A stretch of 64,000 nucleotides of DNA from Paenibacillus_AA sp045062745 (GTDB lineage: Bacteria > Bacillota > Bacilli > Paenibacillales > NBRC-103111): assembly GCF_045062745.1 (NCBI RefSeq), contig NZ_JBJGED010000006.1:246258-310257 (forward strand), given 5' to 3'. Shown in pieces: positions 18,139 to 28,200 of this stretch (the stretch's first letter is position 1; each line of letters begins with the position of its first letter). A program made the position numbers and the translations under genes. The notes beneath the pieces are model-generated. The model did no database searches and had not been told where the DNA came from. It worked only from the letters and a program-made list of their open reading frames with translations.

Positions 18139-18333
18139 TCATATTAGTACGAAAGCGTAGTAAATGTCAAGTTTCATCCTTACCAATTCCAATGTCACTT
18201 TGACCTCTTTCGGAAAATCGGGGGACATGCCCACCTGAGCGGGATCTATCGGATTTCCTTCAGCATCGGACAGGCTCTGTGTAAATTCAAGACGCTCAAA
18301 GGTAACGATCTTCGTATAGACGCCGGTGTTGTA
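18139..18333 (-). pseudogene. C-terminal fragment of an unidentified protein
   Basis: An open frame without a start reads ...TGVYTKIVTFERLEF, then SLSDAEGNPIDPAQVGMSP and PKEVKVTLELV, with protein-like composition, and runs into the marR promoter. An in-frame TAG precedes it, and upstream of that the same frame still looks coding (LIFVKAANYVF). I do not recognise the family. It is best read as the decayed tail of a gene. Confidence 0.4.
18141..18170 (-). promoter_or_regulatory. marR promoter with operator in the spacer
   Basis: On the minus strand a TTGACA -35 (18165-18170) and a TAATAT -10 (18141-18146) are 18 bp apart. The palindrome TAGTACGAAAGCGTAGTA (18145-18162) fills the spacer, a classic site for repression by occlusion. 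A third, weaker half-similar copy lies at 18113-18130, next to the ribosome site. Confidence 0.7.
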
Positions 18334-18419
18334 CTAGTCTTGCCCCCCTTGCTCCTGCGGCGCCCGCATGCAGAATACATAATTTGCCGCCTTCACGAAG
18401 ATCAATTTCGATCTCGGTG

Positions 18420-18690
18420 ACGTATAGTTCGCAGGCCCCCCACCACAGTTGGACCAGTTGGGATCGGTCCTTATTTTGGTCGAGAATCTTAAACCCATCG
18501 GTCACATGGTAGCCGTAACCTGGAGTTTTTACCTCATGAAGCCTCGCATGATACTCGCCAATTTGAAAAGAAAGTTTCGCATCCTTCACTTCTGTACAAG
18601 GTCTGCCTTGAATCGCCGAAAGAAGCAATGCTCCCGTAGTCCTTTCATCCCCATACCAAATGTCCAATACCTTAGAGAAAAGAGCTTCTC
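18420..18690 (-). pseudogene. Fragment of an aminoglycoside phosphotransferase-like kinase
   Basis: The frame reads VLDIWYGDERTTGALLLSAI, then GRPCTEV and IGEYHARLHEVKTPGYGYHV. These resemble the hinge and following helix of APH/choline-kinase-like proteins, just before the catalytic loop. The catalytic HGD motif and everything after it are missing: the frame loses similarity near 18450 and runs into unrelated sequence. No start codon in a sensible place is visible. It is a broken kinase gene sitting between marR and the terminator of the SLH gene. Confidence 0.5.
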
Positions 18691-18709
18691 CGTTTTCGGG
18701 AGAAGCCCC
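18682..18709 (-). terminator. Terminator of the SLH protein gene
   Basis: On the minus strand GGGGCTTCTCC pairs with GGAGAAGCTC around CGAAAAC, followed by TTTTCT, 32 bases after the SLH stop. A strong intrinsic terminator. Confidence 0.85.
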
Positions 18710-18740
18710 TTCGCCGCGTCATCCGGCGATCTCGTTTCGA

Positions 18741-21700
18741 TTAAAGCGGCGCGTTACCATTGATCGGACCGGTAATCGTGCCATCATTTGCGATCATGCC
18801 ATTGTTCGTGATCGTGCCGTTGTTCGTGATCCTACCGAAGTTCGTGATCGTGCCGCTGCTGGAAATCGTGACCGTGCCATAATTCGTCATCGTGCCCCAG
18901 ATCGAGATCCTGCTGTTATTCGTGATCGTGCCATTGTTCGTGAAGTCCTTATTCCATGTAATTCCGCCGTTATTGATTACAGTCGCTGAGCTTGAGATAT
19001 GGAAGGTGCCGTCGACCATCAACTGGGCTGACGTAACCAGGGTAAATGTACCGCTCACATTCAGCGTGGCATTTTCCGCAATGTGCCATGCATAGAAGTC
19101 ACCGCCCAATGTCGAATTACTCGCATTCAGCGTAGCCCCCGCTCCGACATCAATATAGCCATCCACCGTCAAGTCGCTCACTTTCAGCGTCGCGCCGTTC
19201 GCAAGGGTCAACCTGAAGCCATTAAGCGTGGAATTTCTCAAATTCAGCGTCTTGCCTTCCGGAAGGGTCCAATCCTTCGTCAGCGCAGCACCGCTTATGG
19301 TTACTTCCGTTGAAGATACGACCGTGAACGTCGCCCCGTGCAAGTCTAAGGCGTCGGCGCTGTCGATCCATTCAGGAAGCGGTACGACTACCGCACTTGT
19401 GGGTGCGCTTGGTACGGCACTAGCCGCTCGCCCCATATACGACACGACGACTCGCAGCCGCTTGCCTACATCTGCTTGCGCAACCGTGTAATTCTTGGAT
19501 GTACGGCCCTCACCGGTGGCATTCGCGAACGTTCCGCTGGTGTCCGTCTCGACTTGCCATTGATACGTCACTTGAGTGCCGGCCGCACTGTCGTCACCCA
19601 TGGTTACACTGGCCGATAGCGTATCGCCAACTGCCGGATTGACCTTATCGATCGTGACGCTAGTGATCGGAATAGACACCACATCGGTTGTGGCGGTTCG
19701 CGAGCCGGTAATCGGGCTTACGCCCGTCACGACCACTTGCAGCCTCTTGCCCTTGTCCGCGTCTGCAACCGTGTAACTCGCTGTTGCAATGCCCGTATCC
19801 GTGAAATTCCCGTACGTTCCGCCGGTTACCGTCTCGACCTTCCATTGATAGGTCACGCGACTGCCGGCCGCATTCCCATCCCCCATCGTGACTACGGCAT
19901 TCAGGGTGTCCCCTACCCCGGGGGTCGTATTGTCGATATGCACCGCAGCTATGGTGTAGTCCGGTGTCCATTGAGCAACGGTAGTGAGATCCCCAGCAGG
20001 CATTGTCGAAGGCAGAGCAGGGGACCAACCCGCGAATACATAACCGGCCCTCGTGATGGGGATTAAGGATATCGCAGACAAGGAATCCCCATACCGCATA
20101 TTGACCACGTAATTACCCGTTGTAACGCCATTGACAATCCCGCCATTGGGATTGAACGTCAGCTTATAGCTGTTGCGCTTGTAATACAGCTTCAATTGGA
20201 GCGTACCGCTCGTCGGGACCGTCCCGGATGCAACCGTACCCGGAACGCTGCTGTCATACGTGAAGCCTTCATAACTCTTCGGCGTTGCCGTAACCGTTGC
20301 GCCTACGGGACCGCTTAACGTTTCCGGTTCGGTTAGGGTGTATTGTCCTGCTGCATCCGCTCGGTAATGGGTCACCGTGTACGTTGCCGTACGCTCGCTC
20401 CACTGTGCGGTGAAGCTGACATTATTCGCTGGCATCGCAGCCGGAATGGCAGGCGACCACCCTGAGAGGACCTCCGTTCCCTTAGTCACGTATGGCTGCG
20501 ATATGCTGGCTCCATAGGGAACAATCACCGTATGAGGCTCGGTTGAACCGGCTCGGGTACCGCCGTTGAGATTAAATGTGGCCGTATACGTGTTGCGCGT
20601 ATAGTAGAGCTTCAGAATCGTCGTGCCCTCTCCGGCAATTGTGCTCGATTGGACCGTGCCCGGAACGCTGCCGTCGAAGGTGAAGCCCTCATAGCTCTTA
20701 GGCGTTACCGCACTAGTAGCGGTATCGGTTGTGCCGGTATAGGATTCCTGATCGACGATCGTATAGGTGTTGCCGAGAATCGGTAGTCCAAGAGCATTCC
20801 TCGTAATGTCCTGCTGCAAGTGCACGACTCTATAAGGAATGTCCTCTCTGGCCCTCCAAGTCGCAGTGTACGTGGTGTCTTGGCTCGGCATCGTGTCTGG
20901 AACGGTTGGCGACCATCCGGCGAACGTATAGCCGGGCCTTGTCACGGCAGGCGTCCAGGAGATGTTGGACCCGATCTCCTTATTAAGCTTGCCGACCACC
21001 GCTTGATCTCCATAACCGGATTTGAAGGTTAGCGTCCTAGCATCCGGATAGTAATACACCTTCACGACCGTCGAACCGTCTGCGTTAATGTACCCTGCAC
21101 CGACATTGATTCCATTCCTAGTGAATATAGAATGATAGCCCTGTGCAGCGAATCGATTCGGGTTGGCAAGGGTAATCTTCGCGCCAGTCGTACCCGCTAA
21201 GAGCTCGGTCTCCGCGAGCGTTACGTCGGTGACATTCGGAGTGGACGTATACGTGACGTTCGGATTAAACAGGTAATGTTCGACTCGGTACGGCGTATTC
21301 GTCTGTGCCGTCCAGCGCGCATAGAGCGTACGAGACTCCTGGGGCAGCGGCATTACAGCAGGAAGCGTATACCTCGTGCCGCCGGTCGGAGCCGTATACC
21401 ATCCGGCGAAGGTATAGCCCGGGTACACGGGATCGGGGACGACGGCGACCGGGGTGCCGTATTGTCCGGATATCGTGGTCCACGGATTGCCGTTCATCGG
21501 AGCCAGCACGAATGAAGTGTCGCCCACCTTAACGTCCACAGACAAGGGGATGGAACGGGTTGGAGCAACCGAGATAGACCCGGATGCATTCTTCCATGTA
21601 AGGATCAGGTTCCCGCGCGCGGAGATCGGATACCCGTCTAGCCATCGTTGGCGTAAAGCCTCTGATACCCCGATCAAGTTGGATTTGGGGTCATAAGTGA

Positions 21701-24700
21701 AATCGCTGCTATCCGGCGTAATGGTGAAATTCGATCGATCGAACAGCTCTTTGACCGATTCCCCGGTCTTGATATCCATGACTTCCATCCTCATCAGATT
21801 GCCGGATAATTCGGGAAAATTGCCGATCCTTAATGAACCCGAGAGATCATAACTGGGCATATTGGTTTGCGAGTACGCGAAATCCACTATATTGGTTTGC
21901 GTCCCCACGGAATACAACGGCCATGTATGGTCATAGAGCGGCACGCTTGCGGAGAGCAAGCCGTCGCCCAACTGCGCGCCTACCGCGGACTCCAAGTAGA
22001 TGCCGAGCTCCACGTACAGCGCGCCTAGTGAATTTGTTGTCCTCTTGCCGCCCGTATTTTTTAGCTCGTAATAGAAGTATCCCCACAGATTCAAGTACAG
22101 GCCGGGCTCTACAGAGATGCCGATACTGTTCAAATTGACGCTTCCCACACCTGCTCGCAGCGATACCTGAAGGCCTGCCCGCACCCCCATGGTTCCCAAT
22201 ACATAGAACCTGAACTTGTAATCGCCATCGCCGGACAAGCTTACCGTATTGCTGCTGCCCGTGAAGCTAAGAATGCGGACGGTGGCCGAGTACCGCTTGG
22301 CGCTTTTGTAATTGAAATCGACGCCTACCGTCAGGTTCACATTGGCACTGACCACGAAGTCTACCGAAAAGTTGATCTCCACGATGCCGAGGCACACTCT
22401 CATGCTTGTATTCACGAGATTCTCTCTAATTATGGAAACCCATTCCGTCTCGTTCTCCAGGATGCTCTTGTATCTCTCCTTCAGCGTCGTTGCGTCTACT
22501 CCGGTATCTTCCACGCCATCGATCAACGCTTGGAGCTCTGTCGCGATGTCCTGAACGACACCTAATCTCCCGGCACGCTTGGCCCCAAGCCAGTCTGTCA
22601 ACGCATCGTGCAATTTATCGACCTGGACCGTAGCCATCTCGGCCGTGATGTTGATCCCGGTGAATGTATAGGCATCCAAGTTAGCCGTGACGATATAATC
22701 TTCCAGAACCGGGATGAACCAATACCAATGCCATTGGGTATCCCCATTCACGCTGAGATCGAAGCTCATCTCTTCGACGAACTTACCGGTGAGATGGATG
22801 ACGAGATCACTCTCCTCGTTAAGATGTATAACGATATCTGCGCGTACTTGAAGCGTGACGCTTATACCGGATCGAGAGAGATTGCTCAACTGATCGCTTA
22901 TGGAAGGTGCGACGGTCAGGTTCTCCACGCTGACGTTGGAACCCGAAGCAGCCGATAGCGCCTTCACTTCGGAACGCTTCTTGACCGCGTCGGTTTGCAG
23001 CGCCACAGCCGCTAAGTAATCGGCTGCTTCCTTCACGAACCCGCTGGCTATCGCTTGCTGCATAATCCGCCCTTCGAGCGTGGCGATATCCGAATCGGAC
23101 AATAGCCGATTCCCATCCAGCGTTTGTTGCTGATAGACATCTAGAGCGCTCGTGACTTGATCGAGAGTGGCATCGGTATACGTAATGATATCCATCTCGG
23201 CATCATGCATAATCGACGTGATGCGCCCGTAACCCGCCGAAGTGGCTTCATTAGTGAATGCTCCATTGTAGAAAGCGATGAAGTCGCCCACATTAACCAC
23301 CGTGAGCTCGTTCAGACCGAGTGGCGCATACTGACTGCCGCTAAAGTTCATCACGGTCTGCACGACGGTGATGGAGTGGTTGGCCGTGTCTCCATCCGTG
23401 TCCGCCGATGTGCTCACGGGCAGAACATCCGGTTTAGTCAACACTTGCTTGGAATCCGCATGGGTATAGGTGTAAGTGTCGCCGTTGACCGCCGTAATCC
23501 GGATGTAAGCGACATTGCCGTTATCGGTACCGCTTGTCTCGGCTGTCCGCAGATCGGGACGAACCCCTTCATAGATCGCGACGATATCGCCGGCTTGAAT
23601 CTCTTTATCCCCGGAATATTTGAAGGTGCCGCTACCCGTATTCGACTCGTTAAGCGTTGCTCCACTGCCTACACCTGTCGTCATTACCGGAATCGCTGGA
23701 GAGTCCACGTTCGCGCCATCAAGCAGCATATGCGATACGTCTGCGAATGGAAGATAGATCATGTCCGGATTCAGCGGTACATTCAGCACCTCTTGCTTGG
23801 CGATGTTGAACACATATAGGGTCGTCGTAGCATCTTGACCCTGGTAAGACAGGTTGGTGTCTTTCAGCGTGAGCTGATACGTGTTGCCTTCCTCGAAATT
23901 GCCGTCTTGGGCGGCGGACGCTACCGTGAAATGACCATTCGCACCGGTGACGGCAATACCCGCGAATTGAGGATTGGCCGGAGACCCGAACTCCATCGCA
24001 GCTTTTACTTGGCTTGCCGTCATTCTGCCCGTAGCATCGTTCACTCCGATCGTGAAGCTCGGCGCTTGGTCCAGCACGGTTACGCTAGGAACACTTTGAA
24101 CCGCTCTATCGACGCTCTCAATATATTTGGCATACAGCGTCATATTGCCGCTCGCGACATCGTCATTAAGCAGCACTTGGGTAAGGACGCTATCCTTGTA
24201 CCAGCCTTGGAAGATAGACCCTGCCTTACGCGGCGCCGGGAGATTATTCAGCTTTGCGCCGGGAGACAGCGTGAGGCTATTGATCGCGGAGCCGCCGTTG
24301 GTCTCGAACGTAACGGTGTAGCTGGTGGTGTTCGGTTCGGTGTCGCCGCCTCCAGGGTTCGAGCCTCCATTTGTTGGTGTTGGCGTTGGCGTTGGCGTTT
24401 TTGTCGGTTCTGCTGGTTTAGTTGGTTCTGTAGGGGCAGCTGTCTTCACAACCTCGTTGCTGCGCATGGCAAAAGTAGCTGCCTCGGCACGGGTCGCCTT
24501 GGATTGCGGATTGTAATTGCCGTTAGCATCTCCCGTAAGCAACCCTGCCTGCCAGAGCTTGACGATCGCATCAACCGCCCATGGAGAAATGCTGGATAAG
24601 TCCTTCGGTTTCGTCGTTACGCTGGCGTTCGTCTGGTAAGGGATATGATAGGCTTCGAAAAAACGCAAAGTCAGCGTAGCCATCTGTTCTCTGGTTATAT

Positions 24701-25178
24701 CCATGTCCGGTGTAAAACTATCATTACCCGTACCGCTCGTTATGCCTTGCTCAACAGCCCATTGTACATAAGGCGCATACCAGGCATCTGCCTGGATATC
24801 AGCAAATGTAGCAGCCGTATACTTGCTTGCATCGACTCCCGCCATTCGCCCAAGTACTGTCACATACATGGCACGAGTCATTGTCCCGCTAGGCGAGAAG
24901 CTATCATTCCCAGTACCGTTGAATATGCCGTTCTGCTGTACATAGGTGACCGCGTTATAGAACCAGTCCGTTGGCTCGACATCGCCGAAAGAAGGCTGTA
25001 CGGAGGGTTGTCCACCTGAACCGTTCACAGCGGCCACCGTTGTATTCGGCGACAGGTCATGCCAATTGATTGTCGCAGGGACCTTAACGGCATCGCGTTC
25101 AGCTGCGAAGATTTGAGTGGGTACTAACACTACGAGAAGCGTGATCGATAGAAAAACACTTAATAAACGTTTGTACAA
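18741..25178 (-). CDS. Giant SLH-anchored surface protein with InlB-like B-repeats
   Basis: Secreted cell-wall protein of about 2145 aa. A signal peptide (LYKRLLSVFLSITLLVVLVP, cleaved near AAE) is followed by three SLH modules at about 55-250 (FGDVEPTDWFYNAV; FADIQADAWYAPYV; LSSISPWAVDAI), which bind pyruvylated wall polymer. A Pro/Thr linker (TPTPTPTPT) leads to an InlB B-repeat module (TFETNGGSAINSL). A long central part (about 500-1200) with beta-rich and helical stretches is unrecognised. Several more B-repeats carry the YTFAGW signature, then come two copies of a VGDTL...YQW...DKGKRL Ig-like module, and a C-terminal Asn/Gly-rich region of short strand repeats (NNGTITNN). The start is TTG 25178 because GGAGGGG stands 8 bases before it. 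It is probably an adhesin or matrix-binding protein. Confidence 0.88.
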   Translation of the reverse strand: MYKRLLSVFLSITLLVVLVPTQIFAAERDAVKVPATINWHDLSPNTTVAAVNGSGGQPSVQPSFGDVEPTDWFYNAVTYVQQNGIFNGTGNDSFSPSGTMTRAMYVTVLGRMAGVDASKYTAATFADIQADAWYAPYVQWAVEQGITSGTGNDSFTPDMDITREQMATLTLRFFEAYHIPYQTNASVTTKPKDLSSISPWAVDAIVKLWQAGLLTGDANGNYNPQSKATRAEAATFAMRSNEVVKTAAPTEPTKPAEPTKTPTPTPTPTNGGSNPGGGDTEPNTTSYTVTFETNGGSAINSLTLSPGAKLNNLPAPRKAGSIFQGWYKDSVLTQVLLNDDVASGNMTLYAKYIESVDRAVQSVPSVTVLDQAPSFTIGVNDATGRMTASQVKAAMEFGSPANPQFAGIAVTGANGHFTVASAAQDGNFEEGNTYQLTLKDTNLSYQGQDATTTLYVFNIAKQEVLNVPLNPDMIYLPFADVSHMLLDGANVDSPAIPVMTTGVGSGATLNESNTGSGTFKYSGDKEIQAGDIVAIYEGVRPDLRTAETSGTDNGNVAYIRITAVNGDTYTYTHADSKQVLTKPDVLPVSTSADTDGDTANHSITVVQTVMNFSGSQYAPLGLNELTVVNVGDFIAFYNGAFTNEATSAGYGRITSIMHDAEMDIITYTDATLDQVTSALDVYQQQTLDGNRLLSDSDIATLEGRIMQQAIASGFVKEAADYLAAVALQTDAVKKRSEVKALSAASGSNVSVENLTVAPSISDQLSNLSRSGISVTLQVRADIVIHLNEESDLVIHLTGKFVEEMSFDLSVNGDTQWHWYWFIPVLEDYIVTANLDAYTFTGINITAEMATVQVDKLHDALTDWLGAKRAGRLGVVQDIATELQALIDGVEDTGVDATTLKERYKSILENETEWVSIIRENLVNTSMRVCLGIVEINFSVDFVVSANVNLTVGVDFNYKSAKRYSATVRILSFTGSSNTVSLSGDGDYKFRFYVLGTMGVRAGLQVSLRAGVGSVNLNSIGISVEPGLYLNLWGYFYYELKNTGGKRTTNSLGALYVELGIYLESAVGAQLGDGLLSASVPLYDHTWPLYSVGTQTNIVDFAYSQTNMPSYDLSGSLRIGNFPELSGNLMRMEVMDIKTGESVKELFDRSNFTITPDSSDFTYDPKSNLIGVSEALRQRWLDGYPISARGNLILTWKNASGSISVAPTRSIPLSVDVKVGDTSFVLAPMNGNPWTTISGQYGTPVAVVPDPVYPGYTFAGWYTAPTGGTRYTLPAVMPLPQESRTLYARWTAQTNTPYRVEHYLFNPNVTYTSTPNVTDVTLAETELLAGTTGAKITLANPNRFAAQGYHSIFTRNGINVGAGYINADGSTVVKVYYYPDARTLTFKSGYGDQAVVGKLNKEIGSNISWTPAVTRPGYTFAGWSPTVPDTMPSQDTTYTATWRAREDIPYRVVHLQQDITRNALGLPILGNTYTIVDQESYTGTTDTATSAVTPKSYEGFTFDGSVPGTVQSSTIAGEGTTILKLYYTRNTYTATFNLNGGTRAGSTEPHTVIVPYGASISQPYVTKGTEVLSGWSPAIPAAMPANNVSFTAQWSERTATYTVTHYRADAAGQYTLTEPETLSGPVGATVTATPKSYEGFTYDSSVPGTVASGTVPTSGTLQLKLYYKRNSYKLTFNPNGGIVNGVTTGNYVVNMRYGDSLSAISLIPITRAGYVFAGWSPALPSTMPAGDLTTVAQWTPDYTIAAVHIDNTTPGVGDTLNAVVTMGDGNAAGSRVTYQWKVETVTGGTYGNFTDTGIATASYTVADADKGKRLQVVVTGVSPITGSRTATTDVVSIPITSVTIDKVNPAVGDTLSASVTMGDDSAAGTQVTYQWQVETDTSGTFANATGEGRTSKNYTVAQADVGKRLRVVVSYMGRAASAVPSAPTSAVVVPLPEWIDSADALDLHGATFTVVSSTEVTISGAALTKDWTLPEGKTLNLRNSTLNGFRLTLANGATLKVSDLTVDGYIDVGAGATLNASNSTLGGDFYAWHIAENATLNVSGTFTLVTSAQLMVDGTFHISSSATVINNGGITWNKDFTNNGTITNNSRISIWGTMTNYGTVTISSSGTITNFGRITNNGTITNNGMIANDGTITGPINGNAPL
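18772..18960 (-). repeat. Degenerate tandem repeats in the SLH gene 3' end
   Basis: Units containing TTCGTGATCGTGCC (as read on the plus strand) recur many times and encode a run of xNNGTITN-like beta-strand units. The near-identity of units at the DNA level suggests recent expansion or contraction of this tail. Confidence 0.65.
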
Positions 25179-25213
25179 GGCGGTTTCCCCTCCGCTTTCA
25201 GACAATATCCTTC

Positions 25214-25250
25214 AACATAGCACAGCCCACCTAAACAAAACCTAAACAAA
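25214..25250 (-). promoter_or_regulatory. SLH gene promoter with SARP-type heptamer repeats
   Basis: On the minus strand TTTGTTT occurs twice (25244-25250 and 25233-25239) with an AGGT spacer, a period of exactly 11 bp. A TATGTT -10 candidate lies at 25214-25219, so the nearer copy overlaps the -35 position. Heptamer direct repeats at 11-bp spacing over the -35 are what SARP/OmpR-like activators bind, and such a regulator is encoded next door. Confidence 0.55.
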
Positions 25251-25289
25251 TCGCGATCTGCGTAGAATGATGGCGATAGAGCGACTGCA

Positions 25290-28200
25290 CTATGTATTTC
25301 CCTCACGCATGAACTCGTCTTGCCCCCCTTCGAAATCGAGCAACCTCCTGACCGCTTCCTTCGGCTCGATCCCGAATTCAGTCAGCAGCATCATTCTGAG
25401 CGCCTCATACTGCTTGATCGCCGCGACCCGGTCATCCGTCAGAACGAGCAAGCGAATCAGCGACTCATGAATGGACTCGTTCATCGGATCGTGTGTAAGC
25501 GCCTGCTTAAGCAACTCTATTGCGGCCTCCAGCTGCCCGTTCTCCTTCAGGCGTTCATGGAGTCGAAGCAGCATCGCGACGTATTCGCCTTCCAGCCGCA
25601 TTCGTATGGGCCATGCCCAGTCGTATGGAGCACCTGCCAAGTACCCCTCCCCGTAAAAATCGATAAGCTCACCGGAATAGTCGCGCAGCGCTACATCCAT
25701 AATCTCCGTCCCGACCGCCATTAAGCGATCCCACTCCTCGAGATCGCAGTTCATGGAACGCATATCGAGACGGTAACCGTTATCCACGTGCTGCACGATG
25801 CCGGCAAACCCGATTTGACTGAGTGCTCTGCGCAGATAGGAGGTCGTGGTATGGAACTGAGCGCCAGCCCGCTCCACATTCACCCCTCCCCACAGTGCAT
25901 CGAGAATGCGATCTCGACTCACCGCCGCACCGCGATGGTGAACTAGAAAGGCCATCAATTCCTCGGATTTGGAAGTCCGCCACTTGATCGCGACACCAGT
26001 CTCCGACTCTACGCGAAGCCGCCCGAAGCATCGGATTCTCATTCGCGGAGTCGCGCGGTAATCAGGAAAGGCTTGCAGGACGGAGCGCGCATAACTCGCT
26101 CCCTTCGCCGCGCCCCCATCTCCATTCGAACGTACATAGATCGTCAACAGCTCCGCCATCGCCGCTCCTTCATCCACGAAGCTGCGAATAAACTGTTGCG
26201 GTTCTGCGAGACGCAACACGGTAGCCAGACTCTCAAGCGCTTGCTCGATCTGCCCGCCGCGATGCAACGTTGTACTTATCAAGATTAGCGCATGAATGCT
26301 GTCGCGCAGACGATCTTCCTTCGCCAACAGAACATACAACCGCTCAGCAAGAGTCAACGCCGGTTCGAATCGTCCGCAGGCGGCCAGAACGCGAACAAGC
26401 GCGAATTGTTCGGACACGGTGTCCAACATGGCCTCATCGGAGTGAGACATTCCGCATTGATCCAGCCACCGCCGGGCGAACACCATATCGCCTTGTCGCA
26501 CCGCCAAGCTCGCCTGTTCCGCTTCGATCTTACGGATGAAGATCGCATAGTCGGGCGAGTCGATCTCCAGCTTCAGTTGTTCAAGCAGCGTAACGGCTTC
26601 TCGCGCATTTCCCTTCGCTTGCTGAATTCTCGAAGCTGCCACGAACAGCTGAAACCGATTGCGAGGAACCGGCGCGAAGCCTTCTGTATGCATGATTCCG
26701 TCCAGCCATTCCTGCGCTTCCTCCAGCCGGTTCCATTCGTACAATACTTTGGCATAAGATGCGTACATCGCCGTCGCGAACGGATGGTTCCTGCGGTTTT
26801 GCCAATACGCAATCATCGTAGCGAACAATCGTGCCGCACCCTGATAATCGTTAACGTAACTCAGATGGTCATCGAACTCTTCAATCGAATAATGCTTATT
26901 GTTCCCGCCTTGAATGAAGAGGCTTTGTTCGCGGACTAGCGTGTCCCCTCGAATAAAATAGTCGGCCGTGCCCTCAAGGTCTTTTCTTATATAAGCCGCG
27001 GTCCCGCAAAAATAATAGATTTCCCCCATCGTCATGCGCCAAACGTCAGCGTCCATCCGACCCTTCAACGCTTCGAAACGGACTCGAAGCCGTTCCGCTC
27101 GATCCGGTATGTTATGGAACTGGCGAACGCCGATCATCACGAGCATATAGAACAGCTCGACCAGCGGCCTGTCCGCTATGTACGACTCGGGCACTTGCAT
27201 GACCCAACGAGCGACCACGGTGTTCTTACCGCCCCCTAGAAGCTTGAACAGATGCGCCTCGATCAGGCGAACAACCTCTTCATACTGCCGTCCCGCCAAA
27301 TAATGCTCCGCCGCTTCTACGATAAACCCGCTATTGTCGAGCCACTGTGCGGCACGCCTATTCGCCTGGACCCACAGCTCTGGCGCTGTTCGAGCCAGCA
27401 TCGACTGGAGAAAATCGGACAGCAGATGGTGATAGCGATACCAGTTGCGTTCGTCGTCCAACGGAACGATGAATAACTGAAGTTTCTCCAGCTGCTCCAA
27501 CTGCCGCTGACCATTCGATTGTCCGGTCACGGCCTCGCACAAGCTATGATTCATCTGGCTTAACACGGAGGTTTGCAGCAGAAAATCGCGCATCGCCTCC
27601 GGCAGATCGCGAATGACTTCCTCCAGCAAGTAATCGGATATGTGCTGCTGACGGCCGCTGAATTGACGAATCGATTCAGCCACATCGTCGCTCCGCTTTA
27701 GCGCGATGGCCGCAAGCCGCAAGCCGCTAACCCAGCCTTCGGTTTGATTGTATAGAATATGGAGCTGCTGCGCCGACAAATTCAACTCCGTCGTCTCTCG
27801 GAAGAGCTCATGCGCTTCCTCCGGTCGGAACCTTAATTCCTCGATCGTAATCCGGCGCATCTCCCCTTTGGCCAACCATCTTGCCGTCGGAAAGGGGAGG
27901 TCGTTACGACTTGCGAAATAAATATGAATATGAGGAGGGAGGTACTCCAGCAAGTAGCTCATGGAATGCTGGATAGCCGGTGTCGAGACGAGATGATAAT
28001 CGTCGAACATGACGACCAACTCGCCGGTCATTCGATTCAGTTCGTTCAACAGGGCTGTCATCGCCGGCTCCACCGATGCGGAAGAAGCCGAAGGCCCCTC
28101 CTCCAGCAGCGGACTTACGGTCAGGCCGAAGCCGTCGACGCGATTCCGGATCGAAGCGATCACCATGCTCCAGAAGGTGGACCAATCGTCGTCCTGCCTG

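Noticed and set aside
23157..24599. Long plus-strand frames opposite the SLH gene
   Set aside because: No ribosome sites or recognisable domains; they mirror a frame with a signal peptide and SLH modules.
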